Assembly (NCBI RefSeq): GCF_003574965.1
Contig: NZ_CP032317.1
Location: forward strand, 1,364,001-1,428,000
Direction: 5' to 3'
DNA: 64,000 nucleotides
Source of the DNA: Hymenobacter oligotrophus
GTDB taxonomy: Bacteria; Bacteroidota; Bacteroidia; Cytophagales; Hymenobacteraceae
The notes beneath the pieces are model-generated. The model searched no databases, was not told the DNA's origin, and worked only from the letters and a program-made list of their open reading frames with translations. Shown one piece after another: positions 63,994 through 64,000 of this stretch. Positions within the stretch are counted from its first letter, which is position 1; each line of letters starts with the position of its first letter. Position numbers and translations under genes: made by a program.

Positions 63994-64000
63994 CGTGGCG

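Overview
The window is chromosomal DNA of a high-GC member of the Bacteroidota, most likely the genus Hymenobacter (Cytophagales). The support is a type IX secretion sorting domain at a C-terminus, families typical of the phylum (DUF4290 next to murA, DUF4846, DUF3109, DUF177-rpmF), a MurA with Asp at the fosfomycin site, and promoter-like TAnnTTTG elements. No phage, insertion sequence, CRISPR array or rRNA operon is visible.

Layout. 1-3.7 kb: ECF sigma factor with the start of its anti-sigma gene, an aldehyde dehydrogenase, a YdcF protein and a thioredoxin-like protein. 3.7-9.3 kb: a DUF885 lipoprotein and a large DinG-like helicase. 9.4-14.1 kb: a NucA-type DNA/RNA nuclease lipoprotein, small unknowns, an alpha/beta hydrolase, and a HIT hydrolase fused to a nuclease A inhibitor (NuiA) domain. 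14.2-19.4 kb: greA, a 2-hydroxyacid dehydrogenase, rsmA, an M17 aminopeptidase and pdxA. 19.6-25.8 kb: an orphan HigA-like regulator, then the lipid cluster DUF177-rpmF-plsX-fabH-efp-accB-accC. 25.8-33.9 kb: DUF3109, a membrane protein, a UvrD/PcrA helicase, DUF4290-murA, a DUF4349 lipoprotein and a small holin-like membrane protein. 34-43.6 kb: an arginase-family enzyme and a chemosensory operon transcribed leftward in the order MCP-cheW-cheY-cheB-cheA-cheC. 44-58 kb: topA, DUF4846, a sirtuin, a phosphoesterase/beta-barrel protein, ppx convergent with ppk1, a RidA protein and gyrB. 58-64 kb: a T9SS cargo protein, an RsbQ-like hydrolase, small unknowns, one 41-residue ORF and two tRNA genes.

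How genes work together. The chemosensory set looks like one transcription unit. Its receptor is soluble with a long poly-HAMP stack, its CheB carries a receiver that has lost the phospho-acceptor, CheC is present, and no cheR is in the window. The lipid cluster couples ribosomal protein L32 and EF-P with fatty-acid and phospholipid initiation. Ppx and Ppk1 oppose each other in polyphosphate turnover and share a terminator between them.

The most unusual signals are three. First, the palindrome CCTAGG is very abundant (about 82 copies by hand count, about 3.5-fold denser between genes than inside them, and almost always read as Leu-Gly inside genes). Second, a nuclease of the NucA family lies near a HIT-NuiA fusion that keeps the inhibitor-like end residues. 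Third, the chemosensory operon has a poly-HAMP receptor encoded by an exact 276-bp in-frame tandem array and a CheB with a non-canonical receiver. All counts and alignments were made by eye or from memory; no database search was run.
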